64,000 bases of DNA from Pollutiaquabacter aromativorans (GTDB lineage: Bacteria > Bacteroidota > Bacteroidia > AKYH767-A > 2013-40CM-41-45): positions 3,286,001 through 3,350,000 of the forward strand of contig CP185379.1 in the NCBI GenBank assembly GCA_049177215.1. The letters are read 5' to 3'. This document shows positions 17,476 to 27,257 of this stretch, in pieces (position 1 is the first letter of the stretch; every line of letters starts with the position of its first letter). The notes under the pieces were generated by a model. The model searched no databases, was not told the origin of the DNA, and saw only the letters and a program-made list of their open reading frames with translations. A program made the translations under genes and the position numbers.

Positions 17476-19266
17476 ATGAAACATTTTCTTCGATTGCTGC
17501 TGTTGTTTCCGTTGCTGACCGGCTTCGGTCTTCGGGCACAGACGTTCAATGCGAACCTGGCCGCCATGTTGCAGGATTCACTCGATTACTACGTGAACGC
17601 GATCCCGAACATCAAAGGGATGTCGGCGGGTGTTTACCTGCCCGGGCAGGGTTATTGGCAGGGACAAAGCGGTGTTTCGTACGCGGGACAACCGATCACG
17701 GGCGATATGGAATTCGGCATCGCGAGCAATACGAAACTGTTCGTCTCCGCCACGATGTTGAAGTTGGCCGAAGACGGCCTGCTCTCGCTCGACGATTCGG
17801 TATCGGCCTGGCTGCCCGCGCATCCGTACATCGACCCCGCGATTTCCATCCGGCAACTGCTCAACCACACCAGCGGGGTGTCCGACCCGATCTTCGCCTC
17901 GCCCTGGATGGATACGATCAACGCCAATCCGACCCGGGTGTTCACACCGCAGGAAGTGCTGAGCTGGCTGGGACCGCCGGTGTTCGCGCCCGGCGCAAGC
18001 TGGAGCTATTCGAATGTCAACTACATCCTCGCCGGCATGATCGCGGAAACCGCGAGTGGTTTCTCCATCGCGCAACTGATCCGCGACAGCCTGCTGACGC
18101 CACTCGGCCTCGACAGCACCTTCTACGATGTCGCCGAACCCGAACGCGGAACGCTCGCGCACCGCTGGTGGAACAGCGTCGACTATCACGATACCGCCCG
18201 TACCGGACTCAACAGCGCGGGTGGTTGCGCGGGCGCGATCTTCTCCACCGCCGGGGAGATGTGCCAGTGGTATCGTGCCCTGTTCGGCGGAGACGTGCTG
18301 CAACCGGCGTCGATGACGGAGTTGACGCGCTTCGTTCCCACAACCTCTTCGGTTATGGATTACGGCCTCGGCCTCGACCGCGAAACCACCCTGGGTCTCA
18401 CTTATTGGGGACACGGCGGCTCCACCTGGGGCTATCGCAGTAAGATGATCTACGACACCTGCGCGCAGGCCGTTGTCTGCGGACTTTCCAATTCGTTTCC
18501 GTCGGGCATGGAAGCCGTGACGTACATCCTCTATCGGGTGCTGGTCAACCAGGTGCCGGGCTGTACCGGCGCGATCAGCGGTCCCGCCACCGTATGCAGT
18601 AAAGATGCCGCGCAGGTTTACACGGTCCCACCGATCCCGAACGCGACCGACTATGTCTGGACGCTTCCTGCCGGTTTCATCGGCAGCAGCACGACCAACA
18701 CGATCCAGGTGTACATCGACACCTCGGCGGTTTCCGGTACGATCTCGGTGCACGGCACCAACGCCTACGGCGACGGAGCAAGCGTCTACTTTCCGGTCGT
18801 CGTGAAACGCGTACCGGTCAGCGCGTCCCAATCGGGGAACACGGTCATCGCGGACTCGGTTGCCGACACCTACCAATGGGTCGACTGCGGCCTTGGTTAC
18901 ATGATCCTACCCGGCGATACATCGGCCGTATTGCATCCCTCGAACGACGGCGACTACGCGCTGATCGCGACGCTCGACGGTTGCACGGATACCTCCGCCT
19001 GTGTGGTCTTTCGCCACAGCGGTATCGCGACAACTTCATCCGCGTATATCCGGATATTTCCGAACCCGTCTCCCGGCGCATGCACGATAAGCGCGCCGGA
19101 GCCGATCAGCAGCTTGCGCATCACCGATTCGGGCGGACGCATCCTGCGTTCCCTGCGCCCCGACCATCCGGAATCGCGCGTTGACGGCCTGATGCCGGGG
19201 TTTTATATCGTACACGGCGAATTGCAAAACGGACGTCGGTTCAGGGAAAAACTGATCGTGCAATGA
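17476..19266 (+). CDS. Secreted serine hydrolase (class C beta-lactamase/penicillin-binding fold) with T9SS sorting domain
   Basis: The 596-aa product starts with a signal peptide (FLRLLLLFPLLTGFGLRAQ). The catalytic domain spans about residues 30-350 with the three class C signatures: S84-N-T-K87, Y178-S-N180 and H313-G-G. Enzymes of this group hydrolyse D-amino-acid peptides, beta-lactams or esters, so the substrate is open. A PKD-like region follows (GPATVCSKDAAQVYTVPP, then WTLPAGFIGS). The last ~80 residues form a T9SS type A sorting domain (IRIFPNPSPGACTIS to the final KLIVQ), so export to the cell surface or medium is expected. It is divergent from the GT2 gene. Confidence 0.9.
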   Translation: MKHFLRLLLLFPLLTGFGLRAQTFNANLAAMLQDSLDYYVNAIPNIKGMSAGVYLPGQGYWQGQSGVSYAGQPITGDMEFGIASNTKLFVSATMLKLAEDGLLSLDDSVSAWLPAHPYIDPAISIRQLLNHTSGVSDPIFASPWMDTINANPTRVFTPQEVLSWLGPPVFAPGASWSYSNVNYILAGMIAETASGFSIAQLIRDSLLTPLGLDSTFYDVAEPERGTLAHRWWNSVDYHDTARTGLNSAGGCAGAIFSTAGEMCQWYRALFGGDVLQPASMTELTRFVPTTSSVMDYGLGLDRETTLGLTYWGHGGSTWGYRSKMIYDTCAQAVVCGLSNSFPSGMEAVTYILYRVLVNQVPGCTGAISGPATVCSKDAAQVYTVPPIPNATDYVWTLPAGFIGSSTTNTIQVYIDTSAVSGTISVHGTNAYGDGASVYFPVVVKRVPVSASQSGNTVIADSVADTYQWVDCGLGYMILPGDTSAVLHPSNDGDYALIATLDGCTDTSACVVFRHSGIATTSSAYIRIFPNPSPGACTISAPEPISSLRITDSGGRILRSLRPDHPESRVDGLMPGFYIVHGELQNGRRFREKLIVQ

Positions 19267-19492
19267 CTGGTCGGCTTCATCGCCGTCTGTTCGGTACGAC
19301 AACAGGCGCAGTTGAAGTCCACTGGGCTGGATACGCGTGGGTCAGGATCGATACGATAACGCAGAACGTCCGGGACTTCTTGAAGTCTTGATCTTCTGCT
19401 ATATTGGCGATCCTGGTTGGTATCGTACGAATCGTATTCGGAGCATCTCAATGCCGTACGATCTGCGTATTTTCCGCACCGGTTGGTAACTC

Positions 19493-20440
19493 ATGGAAGA
19501 ACCTGATAAGAATTCGGCCCAGGATCCGGACGCTGAAAAGCTGCCGAACGAGGATTCCGCAACACCATCCGACACTGCTCCGGAGGAGCCGCCGGTGACG
19601 ATTCCCCCTGTAAACAATCCGGAAGCCATTCCTCTGGTACCGTTAGAGAATTCTATGGAAGTACACCATCACACGCATTCCCACGGCAAGAAGAACTGGA
19701 AATCCTATATCTGGGAATTTCTCATGCTGTTTCTGGCAGTCTTCTGTGGCTTTTTGGCCGAGTACCAACTGGAGCACAAGATCGAGCGCGACCGGGCGAA
19801 GGAGCTGGCCAGGAGTTTTTATACCGAACTGAAAAACGACTCTGTGACCGCGGGGATCAAAGTGCAGAACAGGTTGAAACAGGAAGCCGCGTTAATGTAT
19901 ATGATCCGGTATTTTCAGGACAGCAACCTCACCTCGGTTCCGAAACAGTTTGCCATTAACTTTGAATACGGGATCAGCTTTCTGTCGCCATCGCAGTTCG
20001 AACCAAGGACCATCATGCTCGATCAGCTCAGGAATTCCGGTTCGCTGCGCTATTTCAAGAACGAGGAGTTCCAGCGTCTCACCGGAGAATTGACCGTGGC
20101 AATCAAAAACATCTATCACCGGCAGGAACTGGAGAACGACAACCGCCAGCTATACATCAATCCAATCGTCATCCGGCACTACGACTACGTGTTTGACGCC
20201 GAACTGAAGAGGGACGGCAAAAGCATTTTCGAAGGACTCGAAGAATATGAACGGAGTGATCGGTTTATCAACTTCAACCTGAACAACCTGGATCAGGTGG
20301 ACCGGAAAGGCATTGTCAGTGTACTGTACTTTTTCAAGGAAAACGTCGTCAGCTCGACACGCAAGACGCACATTCAGAAATACATTGAAGTCAACACGGC
20401 CCTGCTGAAGATCCTGCGGAGTGAGTTTGATTTGGATTGA
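19493..20440 (+). CDS. Membrane-anchored hypothetical protein, DUF6090-like
   Basis: A 315-aa protein with an acidic, proline-rich N-terminus, a histidine-rich patch (HHHTHSHGKK, residues 58-67), and one membrane helix at about 72-91 (YIWEFLMLFLAVFCGFLAEY). A long helical domain of about 220 residues follows (HKIERDRAKELARSFYTEL). The 'WEFLMLFLAVFCGFLAE' helix followed by 'E..RA.EL...' is a pattern I know from uncharacterised Bacteroidota proteins of the DUF6090 type. Its role is unknown. The His patch might bind metal, but nothing around it confirms this. Confidence 0.7.
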   Translation: MEEPDKNSAQDPDAEKLPNEDSATPSDTAPEEPPVTIPPVNNPEAIPLVPLENSMEVHHHTHSHGKKNWKSYIWEFLMLFLAVFCGFLAEYQLEHKIERDRAKELARSFYTELKNDSVTAGIKVQNRLKQEAALMYMIRYFQDSNLTSVPKQFAINFEYGISFLSPSQFEPRTIMLDQLRNSGSLRYFKNEEFQRLTGELTVAIKNIYHRQELENDNRQLYINPIVIRHYDYVFDAELKRDGKSIFEGLEEYERSDRFINFNLNNLDQVDRKGIVSVLYFFKENVVSSTRKTHIQKYIEVNTALLKILRSEFDLD

Positions 20441-20935
20441 TTCGGACATCCAACAGCAAAGTGCGCCGGCGGTTGAATGCGCAATTCATGCATGAGGGTT
20501 GGGAAAATGAATTGTATCATCAATGACCGGGAATTCCGGTTTATTCCCAATGCGCTTTCAGTCATGTCTGCCAAAGGGGCTTATTTTCTCCTGGTGAAGC
20601 AGACCTGTGGTTTGAATTTTGAAAATCGGTAACTTCCCCTCACTTGACAAGCGGTAGTCTAACTCTGCTGAACGACTTCGCAAGTAATCGCGAATACAAG
20701 GTGGTTGCCTACGACGACCAGCCCGCGGGCATGTCCTGGTTTCTGGGTCGGAAAGACTCTTTATGAACCTCCACAACCGTTTTTCGGAGCGTCATTTTTG
20801 GTAACTTTCCATTTTCCGAAAAGCCTCCAGCCGCGGCAGGCTTGCCTATCGGCTTCCTGTCATACGTGTAGCCCGGCGATCATTGCCGGATTCCGCCCGA
20901 CAGTTGCCGAACTGACTTTTCTGGATCATTCCAAC
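20441..20935. other. 495-nt gap before the copper cluster, no gene seen
   Basis: An in-frame upward extension of the AraC gene to 20705 is open but its translation (proline-rich, then CLSASCHTCSPAIIAGF) shows no domain character. I treat it as non-coding. No clear -33/-7 promoter pair was found. Confidence 0.4.
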
Positions 20936-21496
20936 ATGAAGCTCCATATAAAGAACATGGTCTGTAACCGTTGCGTGCTCGTGGTGAGAACCGAGTTGCA
21001 GCGGCTTGGATTCGATCCGGTCCAGGTCACCCTGGGCGAGGTCGATTTCGACCGGGAGCTTTCCGCCGAAGAAAAGAGCCTGATCGCGCAGCACCTGGAA
21101 ACATTCGGATTCACACTCATCGACGACCGGAAGAGCCGCCTCATCGAGCAGATCAAGCGCCTGATCATCGACCTGGTCCACCGTCAGAACAGTGAAATGA
21201 AGGTCAATCTTTCCGATCTGCTGAGTGACGCCCTGCACCACGATTACAATTATCTCTCCGGTCTCTTTTCGGAGGTAGAAGGCACAACCATCGAACGCTA
21301 TTACATCGCCCAGAAAATCGAACGGGTCAAGGAGTTGCTGGTGTACGACGAATTGTCGCTTTCCGAGATCGCCTATCTGCTGAATTATTCCAGCGCGGCA
21401 CACCTGAGCAACCAGTTTAAGAAGGTGACGGGTCTATCGCCTAGTCATTTCAAGAAGATCGGTACCGACCGGCGTAAGCCGATCGACAAAGTGTAA
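20936..21496 (+). CDS. AraC-family transcriptional regulator of the copper cluster
   Basis: From the ATG at 20936 the protein has 186 residues. The N-terminal ~80 have the beta-alpha-beta shape of a heavy-metal-associated fold with MVCNRC in the metal-loop position, followed by IEQIKRLIIDLVH. The C-terminal ~100 residues are the AraC double HTH (LSLSEIAYLLNYSSAAHLS, then QFKKVTGLSPSHFKK). This small HMA-like plus AraC type is regularly encoded next to copper P-type ATPases in Bacteroidota. The next gene 82 nt downstream is copA, preceded by a strong dyad that is a candidate binding site. Sensing of Cu(I) through the two cysteines is inference. Confidence 0.85.
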   Translation: MKLHIKNMVCNRCVLVVRTELQRLGFDPVQVTLGEVDFDRELSAEEKSLIAQHLETFGFTLIDDRKSRLIEQIKRLIIDLVHRQNSEMKVNLSDLLSDALHHDYNYLSGLFSEVEGTTIERYYIAQKIERVKELLVYDELSLSEIAYLLNYSSAAHLSNQFKKVTGLSPSHFKKIGTDRRKPIDKV

Positions 21497-21552
21497 ATTC
21501 TGCAACTTAATCCGATAAAGGTGTAAGGCCAGTCGGGGAACGCGACACGAGA

Positions 21553-21574
21553 TTTGCATTGTAATACATGCAAA
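21553..21574. promoter_or_regulatory. Dyad-symmetric operator candidate just before copA
   Basis: TTTGCA-T-TGTA-A-TACA-TGCAAA is an almost perfect palindrome (one extra T in the left arm), ending 4 nt before the copA ATG. Its position between the AraC-type regulator and copA suggests a metal-responsive operator, or alternatively a structure affecting translation initiation. Confidence 0.4.
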
Positions 21575-21578
21575 CTCC

Positions 21579-23991
21579 ATGACAACACAAGACAAGTTGG
21601 TCGAACTCCCGCTCGAAGGAGTCGAAAGTGAGCACTGCGCCCTGATCGTCGACAAAGGGCTGGCAGGTGTGAAAGGCATCCGGACGCATCAGGTCGAACT
21701 AAATAACAGGCGTGCCCTCATCGGAGCCGACGATCCGGCGTCCGTCCTGGAAGCGATCCGCGCGATCCGGGACCTTGGTTACGGAGTCCCTTCCGTGCAG
21801 GAAACATTCGCGGTCACCGGCATGAGTTGCGCGTCCTGCGCGGTCAGCGTGGAGAGCGTGCTCAAGGCCCAGCCGGGCGTCGAGGACGCCTCGGTGAACT
21901 TCGCCGGCAATACCGTGCAGGTGCGCTACGTACCCGGAGCCATCTCCCCTGAGCAAATGAAGCGGGCGGTACAAGGCATCGGCTATGACCTCGTGGTGGA
22001 CAAAGGCGATGCCGCAGGATCAAAGCTGGAGGAGATCCGGGAGCGCCATTACGCCGATATCAAAAGAAAGACGATCCTCGCCTCGCTGTTCACCATCCCC
22101 ACGGCTGTCATCGGCATGTTCCTGATGGACCTGCCGGGAGCGAACTGGATCATGTGGGCGTTGAGTACGCCTGTGGTCCTGTGGTTCGGGCGCGGGTTCT
22201 TTATCAACGCCTGGAAGCAGCTCCGGCACCGCTCGGCCAACATGGACACGCTCGTCGCCCTGAGTACGGGGGTGGCTTACCTCTTCAGCGTCTTCAATAC
22301 GTTGTTCCCGGAGGTCTGGCATCAAAGAGGACTGCACGCGCACGTCTACTTCGAAGCGGCGGCCGTCGTGATCACCTTCATCCTGCTCGGAAAACTGTTG
22401 GAAGAACGGGCGAAAGGCAAGACGTCGGACGCGATCAGGAAACTCATGGGACTTCAGCCCGGAGAGGTCACGCTGATGCTGCCCAACGGCAACTACCGCC
22501 GTGCAGGCGTGGATACCGTCGTGCCGGGCGATCGGCTCCTGGTGAAGCCCGGCGAGCGCATCGCGGTCGACGGAAAAGTGGAGGAAGGCGAATCGTATGT
22601 CGATGAAAGCATGCTCAGCGGAGAGCCCATGCCCGTCACCAAGAGCCCGGGATCGCCGCTCTACTCCGGGACCATCAACCAGGCGGGCAGCCTCGTGTTC
22701 CGCGCGGAGAAGGTGGGGAAGGACACCGTCCTGGCACGAATCGTGCAAATGGTGCAGCATGCCCAGGGGAGCAAGGCGCCGGTGCAGAAGCTGGTCGACC
22801 GGATCGCCGCGGTGTTTGTGCCCGTGGTCATCCTGATCGCGTTGCTCACCCTCGTCGCCTGGTTTGTTTTCGGGGGAGCGGACGGCATTACCCAGGGGCT
22901 TCTCTCCATGATCACCGTGCTGGTGATCGCCTGCCCCTGCGCGCTCGGTCTGGCCACGCCGACGGCCATCATGGTCGGCGTCGGCAAAGGCGCCGAACGC
23001 GGCATCCTGATCAAGGACGCCCAGAGCCTGGAAACGGCGAAGCGGGTGAATGCCGTCGTGCTGGACAAGACCGGAACGCTGACGGAAGGGAAACCCGCAG
23101 TCGTCGACGCGTTCTGGGTACAGGAATCTGCGCGGCACCGGCAGATCCTGGCGGCAATCGAGCATCGGTCTGAACATCCCCTGGCAATCGCGCTGGTCAG
23201 TCACCTCGGACAGCAAGAGCCGGTAGCCGTGGAAGAGTTCCGCAACCTCAGCGGAAGAGGCGTGCGTGCGATCGTCCGGGGCAAAGGGTATTATGTGGGA
23301 AGCGATCGACTTATGGTGGAGCAGCGTATACCGCTTGCTGCCGACACGCTTCTGCAAGCCGAGTCGTGGAAGGCCGCCGCGCATACGATCATCTGGTTTG
23401 CAGACGAGGATCAGGTGCTCGCGCTGTTTGCCGTGGCCGACCGCGTGAAGCCGTCTTCCGCACAGGCCGTGCGGCAATTGCAGGAGTCGGGGATCAAGGT
23501 CCATATGCTGACGGGCGACCAGGCGGCAGTGGCCGAATCGGTGGCCCGTTCGCTGAACATCGGGAACGTGAAGGCGGAAGCCTCGCCCGAGGACAAGGTA
23601 GAGTATATCCGTCACACTCCAACGTCAAGGTAAAACGGTCGCCATGGTCGGCGACGGCATCAACGACAGCGCCGCCCTGGCCCAGGCCGACCTCAGCATG
23701 GCCATGGGCAAGGGCAGCGACATCGCAATGGAGGTCGCCGGAGTCACCATCATTTCATCCGACCTGCTCAAGATCGGCGAAGCGATCAAACTTTCGCGGA
23801 TGACCGTGGCAACCGTCCGACAGAACTTGTTCTGGGCATTCATCTATAACCTGATCGGTATCCCGATCGCCGCAGGCTTGCTCTATCCGTTCACGGGCTT
23901 TCTGATCAACCCGATGGTCGCCGGTGCGGCCATGGCCCTCAGCAGCGTGAGTGTGGTAAGCAACAGCCTGCGCCTCAAGTGGTCCGCCTGA
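21579..23991 (+). pseudogene. copA: Copper-translocating P-type ATPase, complete but for one base frameshift near 23616
   Basis: All hallmarks of a Cu(I) exporter are present. A first degenerate HMA domain has only one Cys (SEHCAL). A second has GMSCASC (Cys84, Cys87). The TGE-like actuator loop is LSGEPMPV. The membrane CPC is at 452-454. The phosphorylation motif is DKTGTLTEG with Asp496, the adenine-site motif is SEHPLA, and the hinge is GDGINDS. The first frame ends at 23633 shortly after SPEDKVEYIRH. Removing a single base in CACACTCC (about 23616) restores RHLQRQGKTVAMVGDGIND and gives an 803-aa protein, the normal family length. Everything else is intact and conserved, so a sequencing or assembly error is as likely as true inactivation. 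It would pump copper from the cytoplasm to the periplasm, where the multicopper oxidase acts. Confidence 0.9.
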
Positions 23992-24102
23992 CATCGGAAA
24001 ATGATGCAAGCCGAACAGAAAATCATGTAAGCGGTTCGGCAAGCCGTGCACCCATCTTTGTAATCGTAAATCAATCATTACCTACCCTCAAATCCCTAAA
24101 GA

Positions 24103-24342
24103 ATGGAAAACACTGAAATGAAGCACGAGAGCGAGTTGACCTTCAAGACCGATATCAACTGCGCGGGCTGTGTAGCCAAAGTCAGTCCTGTCCTAGACCA
24201 GGCGCCTGGAATCTGCCACTGGACCATCGACACCACCAGCCCCGACAGAAGACTGGTCGTGCATTCCGAAGGCATCACCGAAGCGGAAGTCGTCCGGCGC
24301 GTACTTGACGCCGGATTCAACATCGAACCCATCAAACCCTGA
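24103..24342 (+). CDS. HMA-domain copper chaperone-like protein
   Basis: A 79-aa single heavy-metal-associated domain: INCAGCVAKVSPVLDQAPGI carries the C-x-x-C metal site in the first loop. The rest alternates strand and helix as expected (WTIDTTSPDRRLVVHS). Small HMA proteins hand Cu(I) to P-type ATPases. It follows copA by about 110 nt and precedes the DUF3347 gene by 12 nt, so it is probably co-transcribed with the latter. Confidence 0.85.
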   Translation: MENTEMKHESELTFKTDINCAGCVAKVSPVLDQAPGICHWTIDTTSPDRRLVVHSEGITEAEVVRRVLDAGFNIEPIKP

Positions 24343-24354
24343 AACCCACCGATC

Positions 24355-24843
24355 ATGAAAACCCTGAGAGTGTTACTGATGTCCATATTATTCCTGGATG
24401 GGCGCGACCTGATGGCCCAGCAGAAAGAAGTCAAATCCCTTTTGCAGACCTACTACGAAATCAAGGACGCGCTGGTGGCCGGCGATGGCGACTCGGCCAG
24501 TGACCGGGCGGAAGAGTTTGTCCGGATGATGGGCGAGATGCCGGTGAATCAGTTGGACGCGGCCCGGCAGAAATCCTGGAAACTTCGCGCGACCAAGATC
24601 CGCGATGAAGCCGACAAGATCGGCGCCACCCGGGACCTCGCTCGGCAGCGCGACCTCTTCGGCGGATTCTCGGAACAGTTCTACAACCTGCTGGAAGTCT
24701 TGGACCTGCATCAGGATACCGTATACCTTCAGTATTGTCCGATGAAGAAGGCGTATTGGATGAGTGCCGAGCAGGAGATCCGGAATCCCTATTACGGTAA
24801 GTCGATGCTTACCTGCGGTACGGTAAAGGACAGCCTCAAGTAA
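24355..24843 (+). CDS. DUF3347 domain periplasmic protein
   Basis: A 162-aa protein with a signal-peptide-like start (LRVLLMSILFLDGRDLMAQ) and one DUF3347 domain. The helical part is LLQTYYEIKDALVAGDGD. The family's C-terminal signature is YCPMKKAYWMSAEQEIRNPY and then YGKSML.CG, where the Cys-Pro-Met and later Cys could bind metal. DUF3347 domains are common in periplasmic adaptors and small proteins of copper or cation efflux systems. Its stop is followed by the multicopper oxidase ATG after 1 nt, which indicates tight co-translation and a role in periplasmic copper handling. Confidence 0.85.
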   Translation: MKTLRVLLMSILFLDGRDLMAQQKEVKSLLQTYYEIKDALVAGDGDSASDRAEEFVRMMGEMPVNQLDAARQKSWKLRATKIRDEADKIGATRDLARQRDLFGGFSEQFYNLLEVLDLHQDTVYLQYCPMKKAYWMSAEQEIRNPYYGKSMLTCGTVKDSLK

Positions 24844-24844
24844 G

Positions 24845-26965
24845 ATGAAAAAGCTCCTCCTACTGCTCGCTTTCTGCTCTGTTGCGGTCGCCGCGGCTGG
24901 TCAGCAACTCGTCCGGTATGAATTGAACATCACCGATACGGTGGTCAATTACACCGGGAAAAGCCGTCCGGCGATCGCGGTGAACGGCATGATCCCCATG
25001 CCCACCCTTTACTTTACCGAAGGCGACACAGCGGAAGTGGTCGTGACGAACCACATGCATCACGAGACTTCCATCCATTGGCACGGGTTGCTGCTGCCCA
25101 ACGAGCAGGACGGCGTTCCCTACCTGACCACGGCGCCGATCCTGCCCCACGGCACGCATACGTTCCGATTTGTCATCCGGCAGCACGGGACGTACTGGTA
25201 CCACTCCCACACGATGTTGCAGGAGCAGGTGGGCATGTACGGCGCGATCGTCATCCATCCGCGCGATCGTAAACCTGAACGCGAAGCGGTCCTGTTGCTC
25301 AGCGACTGGTCCGACATGGACCCCGACCAGATCGAACGCGGACTTCATTTCGCCACCGACTGGTTCATGATCAGGAAGAACGCGGTGCAAAGTTACGGGG
25401 AGGCTCTGGTCGCAGGACAGCTCGGGACCAAGCTGGAGAACGAATGGAAGCGGATGCACGCGATGGATGTAAGCGACGTGTACTACGAGCGTTTCCTGGT
25501 GAACGGAAGGTCCGATGCGTCGTATCCGGATGTGCGGAAAGGCGAGAAGCTCAGGTTGCGCGTGATCAACGGCAGCTCCAGCTCGTATTTCTGGCTGCAG
25601 TATGGGGGCGGGAAGTTCAGGGTCGTAGCCACCGATGGTGTGGATGTGGAGCCCGTGGAAATCGATCGGCTTATCGTCGGGGTCTCGGAGAGTTACGACG
25701 TGGAGATCACCATACCGGATGATGGGCGTTCATACGGCTTCACGGCCACTGCGGAGGACAGGACCGGATCCGTAACCGCCTGGTTCGGCCAGGGCGAACA
25801 CGTCGCGCCGACGAAACTGCCCGTGCTGGATTATTTCGCCGGCATGCGGATGATGAACGACATGATGACGACGGGAGGAAATCTGCATGATATGGGTATG
25901 AACATGTCGCTACAGAAGATGGACATGAACAATGTGATGTACCGCGAGCGGTACGATACCTTGGTCACACTGCACTACGGTATGCTGCGCTCACCGGTCA
26001 AGACCCTTCTCCCGGACGCGCCCATCACCGAATACCGTTTCGAGCTGACGGGAAACATGAACCGGTACGTCTGGACGGTGAACAACCGCGTGATCTCGGA
26101 ACACGACAAGATCCTGATTCGGTCGGGGCAGAACGTAAGGATTGTGATCACGAACAACTCTATGATGCGCCACCCGATGCACCTGCACGGGCATTTCTTC
26201 CGGGTGCTGAACGGTCAGGGGGATTATTCGCCGCTGAAAAACGTGATCGATATCATGCCGATGGAAACGGATACGATCGAGTTCAACGCATCGGAAGGCT
26301 ATGGCGACTGGTATTTTCATTGCCATATCCTTTATCACATGATGGCCGGTATGGGCCGGATCTTCAGCTACGACCAATCGCCTCCGAACCCGCAGATCCC
26401 CGACCCCGTCCGGGCGCTTCGGAAGGTGTATGCCGACGATCGGCGGTTTTATCTTGGCGCGGAGGTAGGCCTGGAAACGAACGGCAGCGACGGAGAGGTC
26501 CAGTACATGAATACGCGCTGGCGTTTCAGTACCGAGTGGCGCCTGGGCTTCAACCGCGAATCTGGCAGGGAGACCGAGAGTCATTTCGGACGGTTCATCG
26601 ACAACAAGCAGTTCCTCTTCGCCTATGCCGGTTGGGATTGGCGTGATCGCGAGACCCATGCGGAGCGGAACGTGTTTGATCGCGTCAGCACCAAGAACGA
26701 CCGAAGCGTAGTACATGCCGGATTGCAGTACGTCCTGCCCTGGTTCATCGTGGTGGATCTTTCACTCGACCATACCGGCTATTTCCGCGCGCAGGTCAGA
26801 CGCGATGACCTGGCCCTGACGCGCAAGATCAGGTTGTGGGGATTCTGGAACACGGACCGGGAGTACAGCCTCGGCGCACGTTACATCGTAGACCGGCTCT
26901 GGTCGCTTTCCGCGCACTATGACAGCGACATGGGTCCTGGCATGGGCCTGACCTTTACATACTAA
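24845..26965 (+). CDS. Multicopper oxidase (PcoA/CopA type) fused to a PcoB-like outer-membrane barrel domain
   Basis: A 706-aa protein with a signal peptide (LLLLAFCSVAVAAAGQ) and three cupredoxin domains. The four copper-ligand clusters are H78-W-H80, HSH (in YWYHSHTML), HPMHLHGHFF and H492-C-H494 followed by LYHMMAGM, the last supplying the T1 copper ligands. Methionine-rich runs (MRMMNDMMTTGGNLHDMGM and onward) lie in the middle, typical of cuprous oxidases. After residue ~535 the protein continues with ~170 residues of alternating aromatic strands (WRFSTEWRLGF, FAYAGWDWRD, LWSLSAHYDSDMG) like the barrel of PcoB/CopB. In Proteobacteria PcoA and PcoB are separate genes, so this is a natural fusion placing oxidase at the outer membrane. 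It should oxidise Cu(I) in the periplasm. Confidence 0.9.
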   Translation: MKKLLLLLAFCSVAVAAAGQQLVRYELNITDTVVNYTGKSRPAIAVNGMIPMPTLYFTEGDTAEVVVTNHMHHETSIHWHGLLLPNEQDGVPYLTTAPILPHGTHTFRFVIRQHGTYWYHSHTMLQEQVGMYGAIVIHPRDRKPEREAVLLLSDWSDMDPDQIERGLHFATDWFMIRKNAVQSYGEALVAGQLGTKLENEWKRMHAMDVSDVYYERFLVNGRSDASYPDVRKGEKLRLRVINGSSSSYFWLQYGGGKFRVVATDGVDVEPVEIDRLIVGVSESYDVEITIPDDGRSYGFTATAEDRTGSVTAWFGQGEHVAPTKLPVLDYFAGMRMMNDMMTTGGNLHDMGMNMSLQKMDMNNVMYRERYDTLVTLHYGMLRSPVKTLLPDAPITEYRFELTGNMNRYVWTVNNRVISEHDKILIRSGQNVRIVITNNSMMRHPMHLHGHFFRVLNGQGDYSPLKNVIDIMPMETDTIEFNASEGYGDWYFHCHILYHMMAGMGRIFSYDQSPPNPQIPDPVRALRKVYADDRRFYLGAEVGLETNGSDGEVQYMNTRWRFSTEWRLGFNRESGRETESHFGRFIDNKQFLFAYAGWDWRDRETHAERNVFDRVSTKNDRSVVHAGLQYVLPWFIVVDLSLDHTGYFRAQVRRDDLALTRKIRLWGFWNTDREYSLGARYIVDRLWSLSAHYDSDMGPGMGLTFTY

Positions 26966-27257
26966 TAATTTATCAGAGGCCAAGGGCTCTCTGCCCTACT
27001 CGGCCTCATCACCCGCATCCAGGCCTATCAGCTGCCGTCACGGAGTCCGTTCTGACAAGCCCGTTCCGCCATTGTGTTGTGGCGGTGCACCGACGGCGGC
27101 TCGAATGGTTCACAGAAAGGGACTAAGCCATAACCGACCGATGTAGTCAGTCGATACAACTTTTTCGGTAATTTTCAGATTTCCATAAGACTCAATACGG
27201 TCTTCCCATAGCAGATCCGATGGTCAACGAAACTCTTGCATCTTAATTTCTCCCTCC

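Noticed and set aside
20705..20935. 77-codon N-terminal extension of the AraC regulator
   Set aside because: No domain resemblance, and the metal-binding-like fold begins exactly at the ATG 20936.
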